From Rhyzopertha dominica (lineage: Eukaryota > Arthropoda > Insecta > Coleoptera > Bostrichidae), in assembly GCA_025024175.1 (NCBI GenBank), contig QCXZ01000138.1, positions 52,051,092 through 52,115,091 on the forward strand: a stretch of 64,000 bases of DNA, given 5' to 3'. Position 1 is the stretch's first letter, and every line of letters starts with the position of its first letter. Below are positions 23,717 to 35,500 of the stretch, piece by piece. The translations under genes were made by a program, and so were the position numbers. The notes beneath the pieces are model-generated. The model was not told the origin of the DNA. It did not search any database and was given only the letters and a program-made list of their open reading frames with translations.

Positions 23717-24631
23717 ACAGGGTGATTCGCATAACACCGACACAGAGCAGGGGCATATAGGGGAGTCCAAAATATTGTGATTTAATGCAACTTATCTATA
23801 TACTAAGTTGCACCCCTGAGAAGTTATAGGCCTTCAAATAGGAGTTTCAAATCTCAAATATCTCACTTATACTTGAACTTAGAAGAACCAAGTTTGGTTC
23901 AAGTTGTGAGTAGGTAATTAGAGTTTAGCTGGAATATTTTAAAGGGTTGATGCACCCTTAAAATCTGACAGAATTTTTTAACACGTTCGCGGACTTGAAA
24001 ATTTTATTTTATGGGGAATTTAATTCTAAAACTATTTTTATTCTCGTTATTTTTCAAAAAATCTCATCTTTTTCGAGTAAAACCTGAAAAACTAAAAACA
24101 TGTATTGTAAGCTTACTTAAAATTATCGAAAATTCAAACGCTGGCTATGAAATTAGATGTCAGACTTGACAATAAGGTAAATTGAACACTAAATTAATTT
24201 AGTGTTGTTTAAAGACCTGGAAGTTTTCGTTTAACGAAGAATTATGTGAAAGAAACTGAAGAAAAAGTGTTGAAAAATATCGGAGAAGATTTCCTAACCG
24301 CGTAATAAAGTATTTTTATTTCAACTTTTTACTTGATTGTCAAGTCTCACGTTTAATTTCATAGCCATCGTTTGAATTTTCGATAATATTAAATAAAAAA
24401 AAATTTTTAGAATTAGATTCCCCATAAAATAAAATAGCAAATGCTCCAATTGAACTGTACCAAATTTGGTCCTTCCAAGTTCAAGTATAAGTGAGATATT
24501 GATTTTTTCGAAATTTTAAACTCCACTTTGAAGGTATATAACTTAGAATATTGAAAAGTTGCGTTAAATCACAATATTTTGGACTCCCCTACATGCCTCT
24601 GCTCTGTGTCGGTGTTATGCGAATCACCCTT
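23717..24631. mobile_element. palindromic MITE with full-length inverted arms
   Basis: The ends, GGGTGATTCGCATAAC and its complement, begin about 75-80 bp of strong inverted identity that includes ACACCGACACAGAGCAG. Further inside, more inverted blocks recur: 23855-23925 with 24455-24530, and 24122-24180 with 24325-24388. Nearly the whole 0.9 kb can therefore fold on itself. TA flanks both ends. There is no coding capacity, so a Tc1/mariner-type transposase would have to act in trans. It abuts the next transposon, whose left end lies 16 bp further right. Confidence 0.85.
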
Positions 24632-24647
24632 ATATTTCCGTTGTGTA

Positions 24648-26509
24648 CCGGGTGTTCTAAATTAAGTGCGCACCATTGCTAACTTTTTTATTATCATAGA
24701 TACAAAGTCGGTTAAATTGGCAAAGTAATAGTACTTTTTCTACTGATTAAGATGGTGGAAGCAGAGAAACAATTGAACATAGCATTTCCGAGAAAATAAA
24801 AGAAATGTCTTTTATTTTAATGGAACACCCTATATATTTTTCAATAAAAAGTTTGCAAATTGTCCATAGAACAAAAATGTTCCTTTACGATGTAGTCCTA
24901 AAATTGAAAATAACCGAATTATTACCATATTTGTCATTTAGACAAGTAGGCTATGTAATTTCTTAAACAAAAGCTTTATACGATCTGTCGGAGAATTATT
25001 ATTGTGTCAGAATCAATCATTTGGTGTAATTTTTCGTATTAGACGTGTTTTTGGAGCTAGTTAGTTAAGAAGTTAGTTAATTAGTTAGTAGGAAATGGCG
25101 TTTACTCATTTAGAAAAATGCGATATGTTAGAAGTGTATCTTGTTTGCCGTAAAAATAGTGTCCGAGCACTTGAACAATATGGTCAAATGTACCCTGATC
25201 GGGATCAACCAGATAGGAAGAATTTTTTTAAGCTCTACAGAAAGTTTAGAAGCAATGAACGGATTTTTGAAAAATCTAGAACTACAGAACAATTTATAAT
25301 AGATGAACAAGTAGAAATACATGTGTTGGCATATTTTGACGCAAATAAAAATAATTCAACTAGAGATTTGGTAAGGGATAGTGGCTACAGTTTGTGCACA
25401 ATTTGGAGGATTTTAAGAAAATATAAGTTTGTACCTTATAAGTACCGACCAGTGCAAACTTTATTACCTGGCGACACTGCAAGAAGACTAATTTTTTGTC
25501 AGTGGTTGGTAGATATGAATGTTCTTTGGACTGACGAAGCAAATTTTTCGAATCGGGGTATGTTTAATCGAAAAAACATGCATTATTGGTCTAGTGAAAA
25601 TTTATTTATTCCTCATCCCAGAAACCCACAAGGACATTTTAGTGTTAATGTTTGGTGTGGGCTGATGGGCAGACAAGTAATTGGGCCAATTTTTTATGAA
25701 GGCACATTGACTGGAAGGAGATACGTCGACATGCTTTCAGAATTACTCGAAAATTATTTGGATGATATTAACTTAGAGACTCGGACCCAAATATATTTCC
25801 AACAAGATGGAGCCCCTCCCCATCGCGTTCAGGAAGTACGAGCGCTGTTAGAGAGATGTTTTGAAGATAGGTGGATAGGAACAGATGGTCCTATACCTTG
25901 GCCCCCAAGATCTCCTGACATAACTCCATTAGATTTTTACTTTTGGGGTTATGTCAAAGATGAAGTCTACAAGAGGAGATATGCGAACCTGATAGAACTG
26001 AAAAATAATATTAGACGCATTATATGATCCATTGACGGCAGAACAATTTTTAGAGTTACTACTCAACGAGTACTGAAAAATGTCCGAAATGTATTGAAGA
26101 AAATGGCGATGTTTTCGCACACCTAATGTAAGCTTCTTTATTATTTAAGCTAAAATAAAATACGTTATAAAGAAACAAATTTCGTTTTGTTTAAGAAATT
26201 ACATAGCCTACTTGTCTAAATGACAAATATGGTAATAATTTGGTTATTTTCAATTTTAGTACTACATCGTAAAGGAACATTTTTGTTCTATGGGCAATTT
26301 GCAAACTTTTTATTGAAAAATATATAGGGTGTTCCATTAAAATAAAAGACATTTCTTTTATTTTCTCGGAAATGCTATGTTCAATTGTTTTTCTGCTTCC
26401 ACCATCTTAATCAGTAGAAAAAGTACTATTACTTTGCCAATTTAACCGACTTTGTATCTATGATAATAAACAAGTTAGCAATGGTGCGCACTTAATTTAG
26501 AACACCCGG
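24648..26509 (+). mobile_element. mariner-like transposon with about 330-bp TIRs
   Basis: The element begins CCGGGTGTTCTAAATTAAG and ends with the complement, with TA on both sides. Inverted similarity continues for about 330 bp (to about 24978 on the left and from about 26180 on the right), which is very long for this superfamily. Between the arms lies a nearly intact transposase gene. High arm identity and the single late stop indicate the youngest DNA transposon in the window. Confidence 0.95.
25095..26126 (+). pseudogene. mariner-like transposase (DUF4817-type N-terminus), one late stop
   Basis: The ATG at 25095 opens 310 codons to an in-frame TGA at 26025-26027. The same frame continues for 32 codons, SIDGRTIFRVTTQRVLKNVR and beyond, to a TAA at 26124. 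That tail matches the usual C-terminal helix of the family, so the TGA is probably a recent nonsense change. Residues 1-60 form a helix-turn-helix of the DUF4817 type (QYGQMYPDRDQPDRKNFFK). The catalytic aspartates are in LWTDEANF, FQQDGAPPH and PPRSPDITPLDFYFWG. The second and third (SPD) aspartates are about 36 residues apart. Whether the truncated protein is active cannot be judged. The enzyme would cut and paste its own TIRs at TA targets. Confidence 0.9.
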
Positions 26510-26514
26510 TATAG

Positions 26515-28850
26515 TAACACAACCTTTAAGCTAACTTTGATGTATCAATAAACAAACGCCAATAATACTCTGTGTCCAGTGTGCTCCTTATCGAATGTAT
26601 ATCGTTACAGAAAATCAAATCCCGTCATACCATTTGTGAAAGCACATGTATATACTTCTGTGTTTTTATACAGCAGATTCCAACCCTTCAATCGGGATCC
26701 TTTTTGCGTAACAAAAATCTTGTTGACTAGTGTTATTGTAAATATACAAAATATTAACATTTCGTCAACACCTGTAATAAATAACTAGCTTTGGATTTCA
26801 AGAAATATATATTTTTCTGTATTCTAAGGGTAGGCTTAGGGATATCAACATTTTCTCTTTACGTAATCTTTCTTGTATGTTCATTTCCTAGTGTTTATCT
26901 CCTCGTTATCTTCTCGCCGGTATTTTTTTCCATTGTACTTTGGTTTGTCTGCAAGGATTTGAAGGGTACGGGTTTTTTAAAGAGATCTCCGCATTTCAAA
27001 ATTCTGACAAAAAAGCGCCACAAATCAAGAAAAATCAAGCTGGGTAGATTCCATTAAGAAAATAAATAACTCTACTGTTTTTAACATAAGTATATCTTGT
27101 ATCTTCTAAGTTGTTAGGTCATTTATACAGTGCTCTATATCTTCAATTAAAATGTGGATATCTGTTTTTTTTTCACTTCGTTGATGAGTAAACCAAATTG
27201 AACCAAGTAATTAATTTTGTCTTTTCCCTTGGTATGACCTAACCTAAATATAGGTACACGAACTTTTATCGTACTTCTATAGTAGAGCGAGGAGTGATTA
27301 CCCAGTTTCTTCTAATAAGACACTTTAATATAACCAACTTATTTTCATTATTTGGCATAATTCCAAGCAATGCAGTCGCGGACGAAAAAAACAGGATAAC
27401 CGCAATATGCGCTCCCGTAATACATTCGCTAAAAGACGGAACTTCCGGAACTGCATGAACAGAAAAAAACTCGTGAACTTCCAACTGCAGTAAAACTGAA
27501 GATTGGCACACTTGATTANCTGGAAGTTTTCCCGAGCAACGACCGCCACAGGTGGAAAAAGAAAAGCAGCAATAAGTGTTCTTTCTTTAGTTGTTATTCG
27601 TTCAATAACTTATTGCCAAACAAGGACCAATCGGCCCGAAAAGTTGCGCAAAGTAACGGACAGATCCAAAACAAGCAATTTTGACGATAAATCCTCGGCG
27701 ATAGGGCGGAAGCAGTTCAAAAACAAACTTGGCAGACACGGTAACAAGCCACAAAATCAGTAATAAACCTATTTATGATTCATGCATCCCGTGCAAATCC
27801 GAGAGGACAGTCTCCACGTAAGCCACGTCAACAGAACAACCTAACCTAGCAAACTTCGTTCGCCAACATAGCGGCACGCGTCTAAAACAAGCAACACCAC
27901 GCAATCCACAGCCAACTAACCTGCAATTTCCGTCGCTTTTCTCAATTTCTGCGATCCCGCCGGACGTTCTGCGGCATTTTTGACCGGCCCTCGGTACTTT
28001 TCTAAGTTGTTGAAGTTAGTTTGAATGGAAGGGGTAGTGGAACGCGTAACAAAAAACTTTTAGAACCCCGGACTCTTAGCGGGCATGATCCAACATGGTT
28101 GTTATAAAATTGAGTGCGACGCGCAGACCGACAGTGGGAAATCAATAACTTGGAGACCCATTCTTTCGGACAGTTTCTTCCCGAGTTGGGGAAGGCTTCG
28201 TGCAGGAATAAATGCCGCTGATTATCCGGAATTCCTGTGTTTATTATTGCGTCCGAAACGGGTTCAGCGGTGGGATCAAAATATCTCGCGTGCGGTCCCA
28301 GAAGTCCGCGCTTCAGTCATTTGTTTGTGCCATTTTTGCGAGATTGCCACAGGCAGTACGTAATAATCAAAATAAAACACCTGGTGAGAACTTACGGATA
28401 AACTTTTCGTCGTGCTACCCACAACTTTGCGCGCAAGCGCTCCTGGATTTAGCGCCGTCAAAAATAAACATTAATTTATTTGTGTCTAATGCGCTGAGAG
28501 AAGGCTTAGCGTATTTTAATGGCAACATTATCTTTCAAGCATGTACTGGTGTTCGTGGCATGCGAAATAGTTCTTCTCAATTTTATGATTCATCACAGCT
28601 CTCGATCAGCACAGTATTGGGGATGATCGACGCACATTTGTTGAAATCACTGTTTAGAAATCATTTCCAAAAAAGTCTGTTCTAAGAATCGCTTGACACC
28701 ATCAAAACTTCGACTACTTCAAGGAAACTTCAAACAACTAAGGAGGCGGAGCTTCCTATTAACCATAAGAGGAGTTTTGCACGTCATGGGAACTTAGTAA
28801 AATCTAAAGATGACCGTTGGTCATACAAGAAAACAACTGCTTTTGTAATT
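26515..28850. other. intergenic DNA, no supported gene; GC-richer at 27360-28460
   Basis: The left part is AT-rich. Between 27360 and 28460 the GC and CpG content rises and several frames on both strands stay open for 60-150 codons. None shows a domain or convincing splice borders. An ambiguous base lies at 27519. Confidence 0.35.
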
Positions 28851-28930
28851 ATTACACTAAACATTTAGACAGCCTAAATACGTATTTCGACAGCTAAGTT
28901 GCCATCTTCAGTAGCTTGAAAGACTTCCTC
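28851..28930 (-). ncRNA. hammerhead-like motif of a Penelope-type element
   Basis: On the minus strand CTGAAGA is followed by a bulged T and a hairpin (GGCA with TGTC), then GAAA and the palindrome AATACGTATT. The order is CUGANGA, stem II, GAAA, minimal stem III, as in hammerheads described in Penelope-like elements. The bulge in stem II makes activity doubtful. Penelope RT sequence follows about 0.8 kb to the right. Confidence 0.4.
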
Positions 28931-29019
28931 AATGTCTGGGCGAATTAACCGTAAGATATTCTCCACACCAGGTCTTTGGCGGAAGTGGAGTTAGGTTACC
29001 AAAACGTCATTATTTATAC

Positions 29020-29700
29020 TAATCTTATACGCTATATTAGTGCTGACGTAATGACGGCCATTTTTCTGGGTACGTCAAAGTCCTGGATCCTGACAAACCC
29101 AGTTGTCATAACGTGCGTAACGGACCTCAGTGTTAGGTGCATTTTTGTGACTTTAAAAGAATATTTGAATAGCTTACACTCCTTCCTTTTGCTTGACAAG
29201 TATTACAAACCGAAATTACATTTGGTTTAGATCCTGGATCAAAACAAACCAAGTTGTCATAGCGTACATAAGGAAGTTCAGTGTTTGGTGCAAATTTTTG
29301 GTGTTAAAAGAATATTTTAAAGTGTTACTGTGTATGTTTGAGTAGCTGACACTCCTTCGCTTTACTTAGCAAGTATTACAAACGTAAATTACATTTAGTT
29401 ACAATGTAGGTATTGCTGAAAACCTTAAATTACAATAAGTGCGTGTGTAGAGCATTACAATTTTCATGTTGTACCAGAAGATGGTAACGTGTTAGGTCCC
29501 TGGATGTTCTTGTTATAATGAGAGGGAAACGTATAAACTTTAAGCACTTATCTTATATTGTCTTTTAACAATAGATTGCAACTTAATGTAATTTCGGTCT
29601 TACGCACATTATGACAACTAAGTAGGTTGATTTGAACCCGGGATCTTGACGTATGGCAGCAACATGGCCGACATCTACGTCACACTAATATAGCGTATTA
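29020..29700. repeat. inverted repeats enclosing a tandem duplication
   Basis: The segment near 29020-29100 (TACGCTATATTAGTG, then GACGTAATGACGGCCAT) recurs inverted at about 29630-29700. The right copy contains a box-B-like GGGTTCAAATC on the minus strand. Inside, two tandem units start at 29081 and 29232, each beginning TCCTGGATC; the second is about 20 bp longer. This may be the terminal part of a Penelope-like element or a composite SINE. Confidence 0.55.
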
Positions 29701-30050
29701 ATCACCTCCAATAGATTCATCTGTTAAGAATTCCATGGAGTTTATAGACAAAATTAAGAACATTAAAGTTGAGGAGGGTGACCTACTGATCTCATTTGAT
29801 GTAACATCACTATTCCCTGGTGTACCTATAGATATAGCGCTGAAATACCTTGAGGATCAAATCAAAATTGAATAATATGTATATACAGTTGACCTCTTTA
29901 TGCATGTCGCAGAATTATTCTCCAATTAACAATGAATTTTTCAAACAGTACGAAAGAACAACCATAGGAAACAGTCTCTACTCTTTTTCTGGAAAACTTC
30001 TTTATGGGTCGATTCGAAAAAGATTTCAAAAATAAAAACTAGTATTTCAC
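29700..30050 (+). mobile_element. Penelope-like RT relic
   Basis: Plus-strand frames give FIDKIKNIKVEEGDLLISFD with VTSLFPGVPID, then LCMSQNYSPINNEFFKQYE, then a decayed GxAMGNSLSPF block (TTIGNSLYSF). These are consecutive Penelope-type RT motifs. Frame changes and truncation on the right, where a mariner relic begins, show it is dead. It is a different lineage from the copies at 5.1 and 63 kb, which read LYTNIPI at the same block or lack it. Confidence 0.75.
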
Positions 30051-30054
30051 TCGC

Positions 30055-30660
30055 GAATGATTGTCGATGATAACGACCTGCACACTCAACGTAGAAAATC
30101 GAATTTTACGCAGAATAAAAGACTCCCGACAAACGCAGAACGGATAGATCGAACCACAACTTGACGTGTTTTGAAAAATTATCTGCTGCACCCTTACCAC
30201 CTTTGGCGCGTCCAAGGACTAAGTGAAATAGACTTTTCTCAACGCGCCAACAATCCTGATCCTGAGATTTTGTCAAATGTGTTGTCCACTGACGATGGTA
30301 TGATTTATTCTCTCCATCAGCACCTTTGGTACAAGGAAAATGTCAGGAGAAACTTATAGAAACTTTTTGGAAGAAACACAGCAAGGCGTCTTTTAAGTGC
30401 AACGTTTGGTGAAAATTGAATTGGTCGAATTGGTTGCACGTTCTCCGCCTCTCAATCCAACGGATTTTTATGTGTGGGGCCACGTAAAACAGCTGTTAAC
30501 AGTGTTGAAGATCTCCGCCGTCGTATTCAAGACAGTTTTCAAGAAATTCGAAACACTCAAGGCATTTTCTTTAAGATGAAGAGGTCACTACTACGCCGCA
30601 TTGCGGAAGGAGGTGGTCAGTTTGAGCATTTACTTCAAAACTACGAATAAAGGTTTTTTA
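30055..30660 (+). mobile_element. mariner-like transposase relic
   Basis: Plus-strand fragments include YHLWRVQGLSEIDF and ARSPPLNPTDFYVWGHVKQL, the latter a diverged RSPDLTPLDFFLWG block with the aspartate replaced. Stops and frameshifts are numerous. Confidence 0.65.
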
Positions 30661-31049
30661 TACTTTTAAAAAGTTGCACTAATTTAGTATGAAATTGTTC
30701 CCGTTGTCTATTTTACACTTTATTGCTTCCATTAATATTCAAATGCACAATATCTTCGAACTAACTTGTGTTAAATGAAGCTGATGCAAAACCACAACTT
30801 CCTTAATTAAACTATTCTGCATTTTGTGCCTGTTTCGTACACGTATCACTATGCAGTCAACTATAAATGCAAGTAAAAGCGAAAAATCAGTACACAGTTT
30901 AAATGCTTTTTTCTCCTAAATGGTGCGTTTTTTGAGAAATAAAAGAGGGTGTTTTCTTTATCACATGAAAATTTTTAAAAAATTTGATTTCAAAACGGAA
31001 TAAATGACCGTCTAAAAGAATTTAAACCGAAGACTTACTGATGGTTAAA

Positions 31050-32540
31050 GTATCAAGCAACGATCTATGAGACTGACTTATGCAGAGGGTTTTACAGCTT
31101 GATGGTCGGCCGTCGTAAACTATTGTATTGTAAATGAGGAATTTTACAACCTTATGGTCGGCCGTCCTAAACTATTGGGATTAGTGGCACGCTTCAAAGT
31201 TCCTAAATGGGCCGTATTCAAAAAAATCTTGTTGGCTAAAATTTAACTTTTCCACTATAAATTTTTGAAATTTGTTAGTTGTGATAATTTAGCAATCAAT
31301 AAAACATGGAAGCTTTTTATAACAAATTTTATTTAATGCAGACCTGATGCTAACTGGCGCGACCCGCGATCTATTTTTATGTGATACTTTATTAGGTTTA
31401 AATTTTCCTATGTATAAAATAATAGCCGTCGCATGTCATAACGAATTTATACAAATTTAATATAAAAAGTAGAAAATTATTTACATTTGTTAGAAAAAGT
31501 ACAATAGTGCGCAATAAAATTTATACACGGTATCGATTATGTAGATTACAGCTTGTTAATAAGCACATTACAAGAGTCACAAACTAAAAAAATTACTCAC
31601 TATCACTTTCACTGCTAAATTCACGATTAACTTCTATTATTAATTCTTGTACATGATTCGCTCTGTACCGGTTTTCAATGTCCAGTACATACCGCACTGA
31701 ATTTCTCCNTGTATCGACACTTGTTATTTCAGCTGCGTGTCTAATTTTTAGTAGTATTTCATTGCTAAATTTTTCACCGGTGTTCCCTAGTCGAATTCTT
31801 TGTTTCAACTGCCCCCATATCATTTCAATGGGGTTGAAAATGCAATGATATGGAGGTAATCGTAGAATGGTGTGTCCACATTCAGAAGCGAGAATGGTTG
31901 CCTTATTAGTTGTTGTATTTGGAATTTTATCCAGTTGGAATGGTAACTAGCGTTGTCCATTACTATGACGCTGTTTGGTGGCAATTTGGGCAATAAAATG
32001 TTTTTGAACCAATTTGCAAACACTTCCGCCTCCATATCAGAATGGCAATCGGCGCTTGCTTCTTTTAAGTTTTTACATCCGAGATACAGGGTTTCTGGAA
32101 CGAAACCATTTTTACCTCCTGCGTGTAGAATCATTATTCTTTTTCCTTTTGACGGCGGAATATTGACGTTTCAGTCATGTATATGCCGCGACAGATCCTA
32201 GTAATAAGAATGAACATATTTAATTGTTTCGGAGGTACTCAGTTGCCCCACGGTTTAAAATCAGCAATAATCTGTTTGACCAGTTGCCCTACGAAATGTA
32301 TTTGTCACAAACGCCTCTTAATAAGTGGCTAAATGTAAGCATATATGTAGGTATGACTGAATAAGTAAAAATATTGCACTTGGTACTCTTATATGCTGTA
32401 AAACTTTAAAATATAAGTAAACACATATGCTTTCAATACCGTTTATAGTAGCAATAGAATAGTTCTGATTTCTTCTTATTTCCATAAAAATATACAGTTA
32501 GAAACTACTTTTATGACCCTCAAATTGCAAGATAACTTTC
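31050..32540 (-). mobile_element. DDE transposon, copy B, inverted relative to copy A
   Basis: The minus strand aligns with copy A at 11.9-13.6 kb over noncoding and coding parts. The transposase remnant at 31593-32134 includes VIVMDNASYHS and NPIEMIWGQLKQRIRLGN. It carries a 4-bp deletion after YHS and lacks about 110 bp between the second D and the E. An ambiguous base lies at 31710. Sequence at 31053-31220 matches 11888-12030 and may be the terminal inverted repeat. Confidence 0.8.
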
Positions 32541-32544
32541 CTGC

Positions 32545-35500
32545 ATATTTTCACGTGTAGAACACACCCTAGAGGTAGCGGCCTCTACTTTAGTATCATC
32601 CTATATAGAAATGCAATTGCGTTTCATAATAGCTCTTAAGAACGCAAAATAAAAAAAGTTTCAAGTTTCAAGTCTCGTTTTCGTCTTCCCTCATTATTCG
32701 TGTATTCCCAACAAATAAATTTATATGAATAATTACTGAAAGGGCACTGCCAATGTGGCTGGCTCTTATACACCAAGTTTCCATTCCAGTTTCTATTACA
32801 CAGCAATAAGAAAGGCTCCCCAAGTCCCGGCCCTTAGGCGTTATACGCCCCCAAAACGGTAACACATCCCCTATAAGTAGGTGAAGGGGTTGAACAGAAT
32901 AGACACTTAGTAATTGCATTCCTTAATGCTAATACAGCTTGTCCGTTCGCTGAGATAATTGCCTTAAATTCCACATCAGCATATCCTTAAAGGAATTCTA
33001 TAACCCTTCCCGTTACACCCAGCCGCCTACGATTTTAACGGTGCCGTTAATTTTCCACCAGATGACGCAGCAAATAAATAGAGATTTTTCAAACGAGGCA
33101 GTTGAATGAGAAGTCAGGCGCCATCTTGGAAGTTAGTTGGAAGTTCTCACACTTTTTGAAACTTGCATATTTATTAGAAAGTTGTAGGTTCACTTAGCTT
33201 CTCATATTAGTTTAAAATAAACCAACCTTTTTATATAATTAGTAAGTTAACTTGTTATTACTGGTATTTTATTATTATTTTTCTAATTAAAACCAGAAAT
33301 TATTCGGTTAATTCACCGGTATAAATTCGCTTTTTTTTCAGTTGAGTATTATTGCCATTGAACAAGAAATAAAAAAACCTTTCACTTTGAAAAATCATAA
33401 TTCTGTATTGGTTGATTTTTTGCAAAAAAGAAAAATACAAGTTTGTAGATAATTTGGTTGGGAACATTTTGTAATAAAGATATTTTTGCGATATATGTCA
33501 CTCCAACCAAGATATAGCGAAAAAGTACATTCCGCCCCTAGCTTTGGAAAAAAGGGGGTTCCCTATAAAAATTTTGGTCGCAAAATGTGGACAGGTTATT
33601 AGCACCCATGACATCATAGGAAAATTAAGAAAACCATGCTAGTGTAGTTTTCTCTTTCCCGGGCAAATAAGCAATAATTCAGAATTAGTAAGTAATGTTT
33701 GCCATTTTGAAAATTTTAAGTTGCACTCTATCTTCAATTTCCTCCAAAAAATAATTTAATCAATTGCATATTTTAGTAAGTAATTTGTAAGAGCCACATC
33801 ACAGTTTGTAAGTTCATAGTATTTCTCTTTATTTCAATTTTCAATTAGAAGCTAGAATTTAGTCATAAATGTGTGGAAAATGTTATAACAGAATAAAATT
33901 TTTATATGAAATCATTTGCTTCTAATTCTAATAGCAATTCTAAAGGAAACTTTATTCTATTACATTACAAGGTCGGGCATTTATTACATTATTTTCTCTA
34001 AAATGCCACACCATCAATAGTTTTTCCTTTGCTTGCATGATCGTCATATGAATTATTTCAGTTTTGAGTTTAACAACTGCAATCTCCTATATAAAAATGT
34101 AAGTTTTACATTATAATTATATGGTTACAATTGAAAATGTAACCTGTATAAATAATAATTTTTTTTCCTAACGGTTTCAATTAATAATTAGAAAGATTAA
34201 TAGAACATTTTCGTGCAGAACTATCTCTAGTGCATTTTTTAACCACGTGCGCGTCCTCTACGACCACTATCGCCAGATTTAGCTACTTTCAGTGGTTGTT
34301 TGGAACTCTTTTCGATTTAGCGATTGACCTCAAAATTGGCTCTTTTACCCTAAGGTTCGTTGCATACTTCCGTGAATGTTTGTATTGGAATATTATGTGA
34401 TTACCAAACAGATTTCTCCCCCTAAAATACTAAGCAAAATCGAGCATTTAGTACTGCTTTTGAGATTGAAAATTCCACACTAACTAGATATTGAACAAAG
34501 TGTGATATATAGCGCAAGAACATGTAATGGTAAAAATGTAAAAAAGAAACATTTATACAAAAAAAAACTTGACATTAAACATTTACATATTATCACCTAC
34601 AATAGTTTGAGAAAAAGACGAATTTGGTTACTTTTGCCCAAACCCCAAACCGTTTACCTGTGGTGTATGTACCGATGTTACTTATACATTTATATTGATG
34701 ATACTTTAGTTCACAAATCTCCAGTTGCAAAGACAATAGTGACCCCCATCCCGAGAATTTATCGTTCGATTACCTAGATTAATAAATAACTTTATACGAT
34801 TACGATACCGATTTGATTGAACTCGAACGACATGTAAATAAATCATGGAAGTATTTCATAGGTTATTATTACTTACAATGAGATATGTTGTTCAGCTCGC
34901 AGGATACCATCACTATGTCCATTTATCACGAATATAACACGCAATTCCACCACTATGTTCATTTATCGCGAAAACAAGAAACCACGAAACACTTCGCGGA
35001 GAAACGTACGGTTACCTATTGCAATAATTTTTGAATGTCTGATACTGCATGTGGCTTATTAAATTTGGGACATACACCAGCACAATGCTGAAATTTAATA
35101 ACCAATATAGGTACAGTATGTTCAAAAGTACGAATTAAAATAATAAGCCGTTGTCGAAATTGAAACAACGGCACTACTTTTTCATCACATTCCTTATCTA
35201 TTCCATCGCTTGCTTCTACTCGTTGGCATATTCACTAATTCCGCTACTTGTCACAAAAAAAATCAATTGAACCAAAACCAAAATGAAATTAAAGCTTACC
35301 CGCTTGCAAATTATTATACATGCATACCATGCACAAATATCAGACACCCAAACTATAACAAATAGGTAGTTCATCGCGTTATCACGGTTCGAATAATCTG
35401 CATACTGAACAGAACATCACCGCTTAGCAACTAATTAGACTAACAACGTATGAAATCGTTTGCCTGCACACACTTTTCGGCAAAAAAACGACGCAAAAAA

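Noticed and set aside
26579..27057. Two consecutive plus-strand frames, one hydrophobic
   Set aside because: AT-driven composition, no domain, no splice support.
28085..28685. 92- and 157-codon plus-strand frames
   Set aside because: No domain or codon signature; overlapping frames in a GC-richer stretch.
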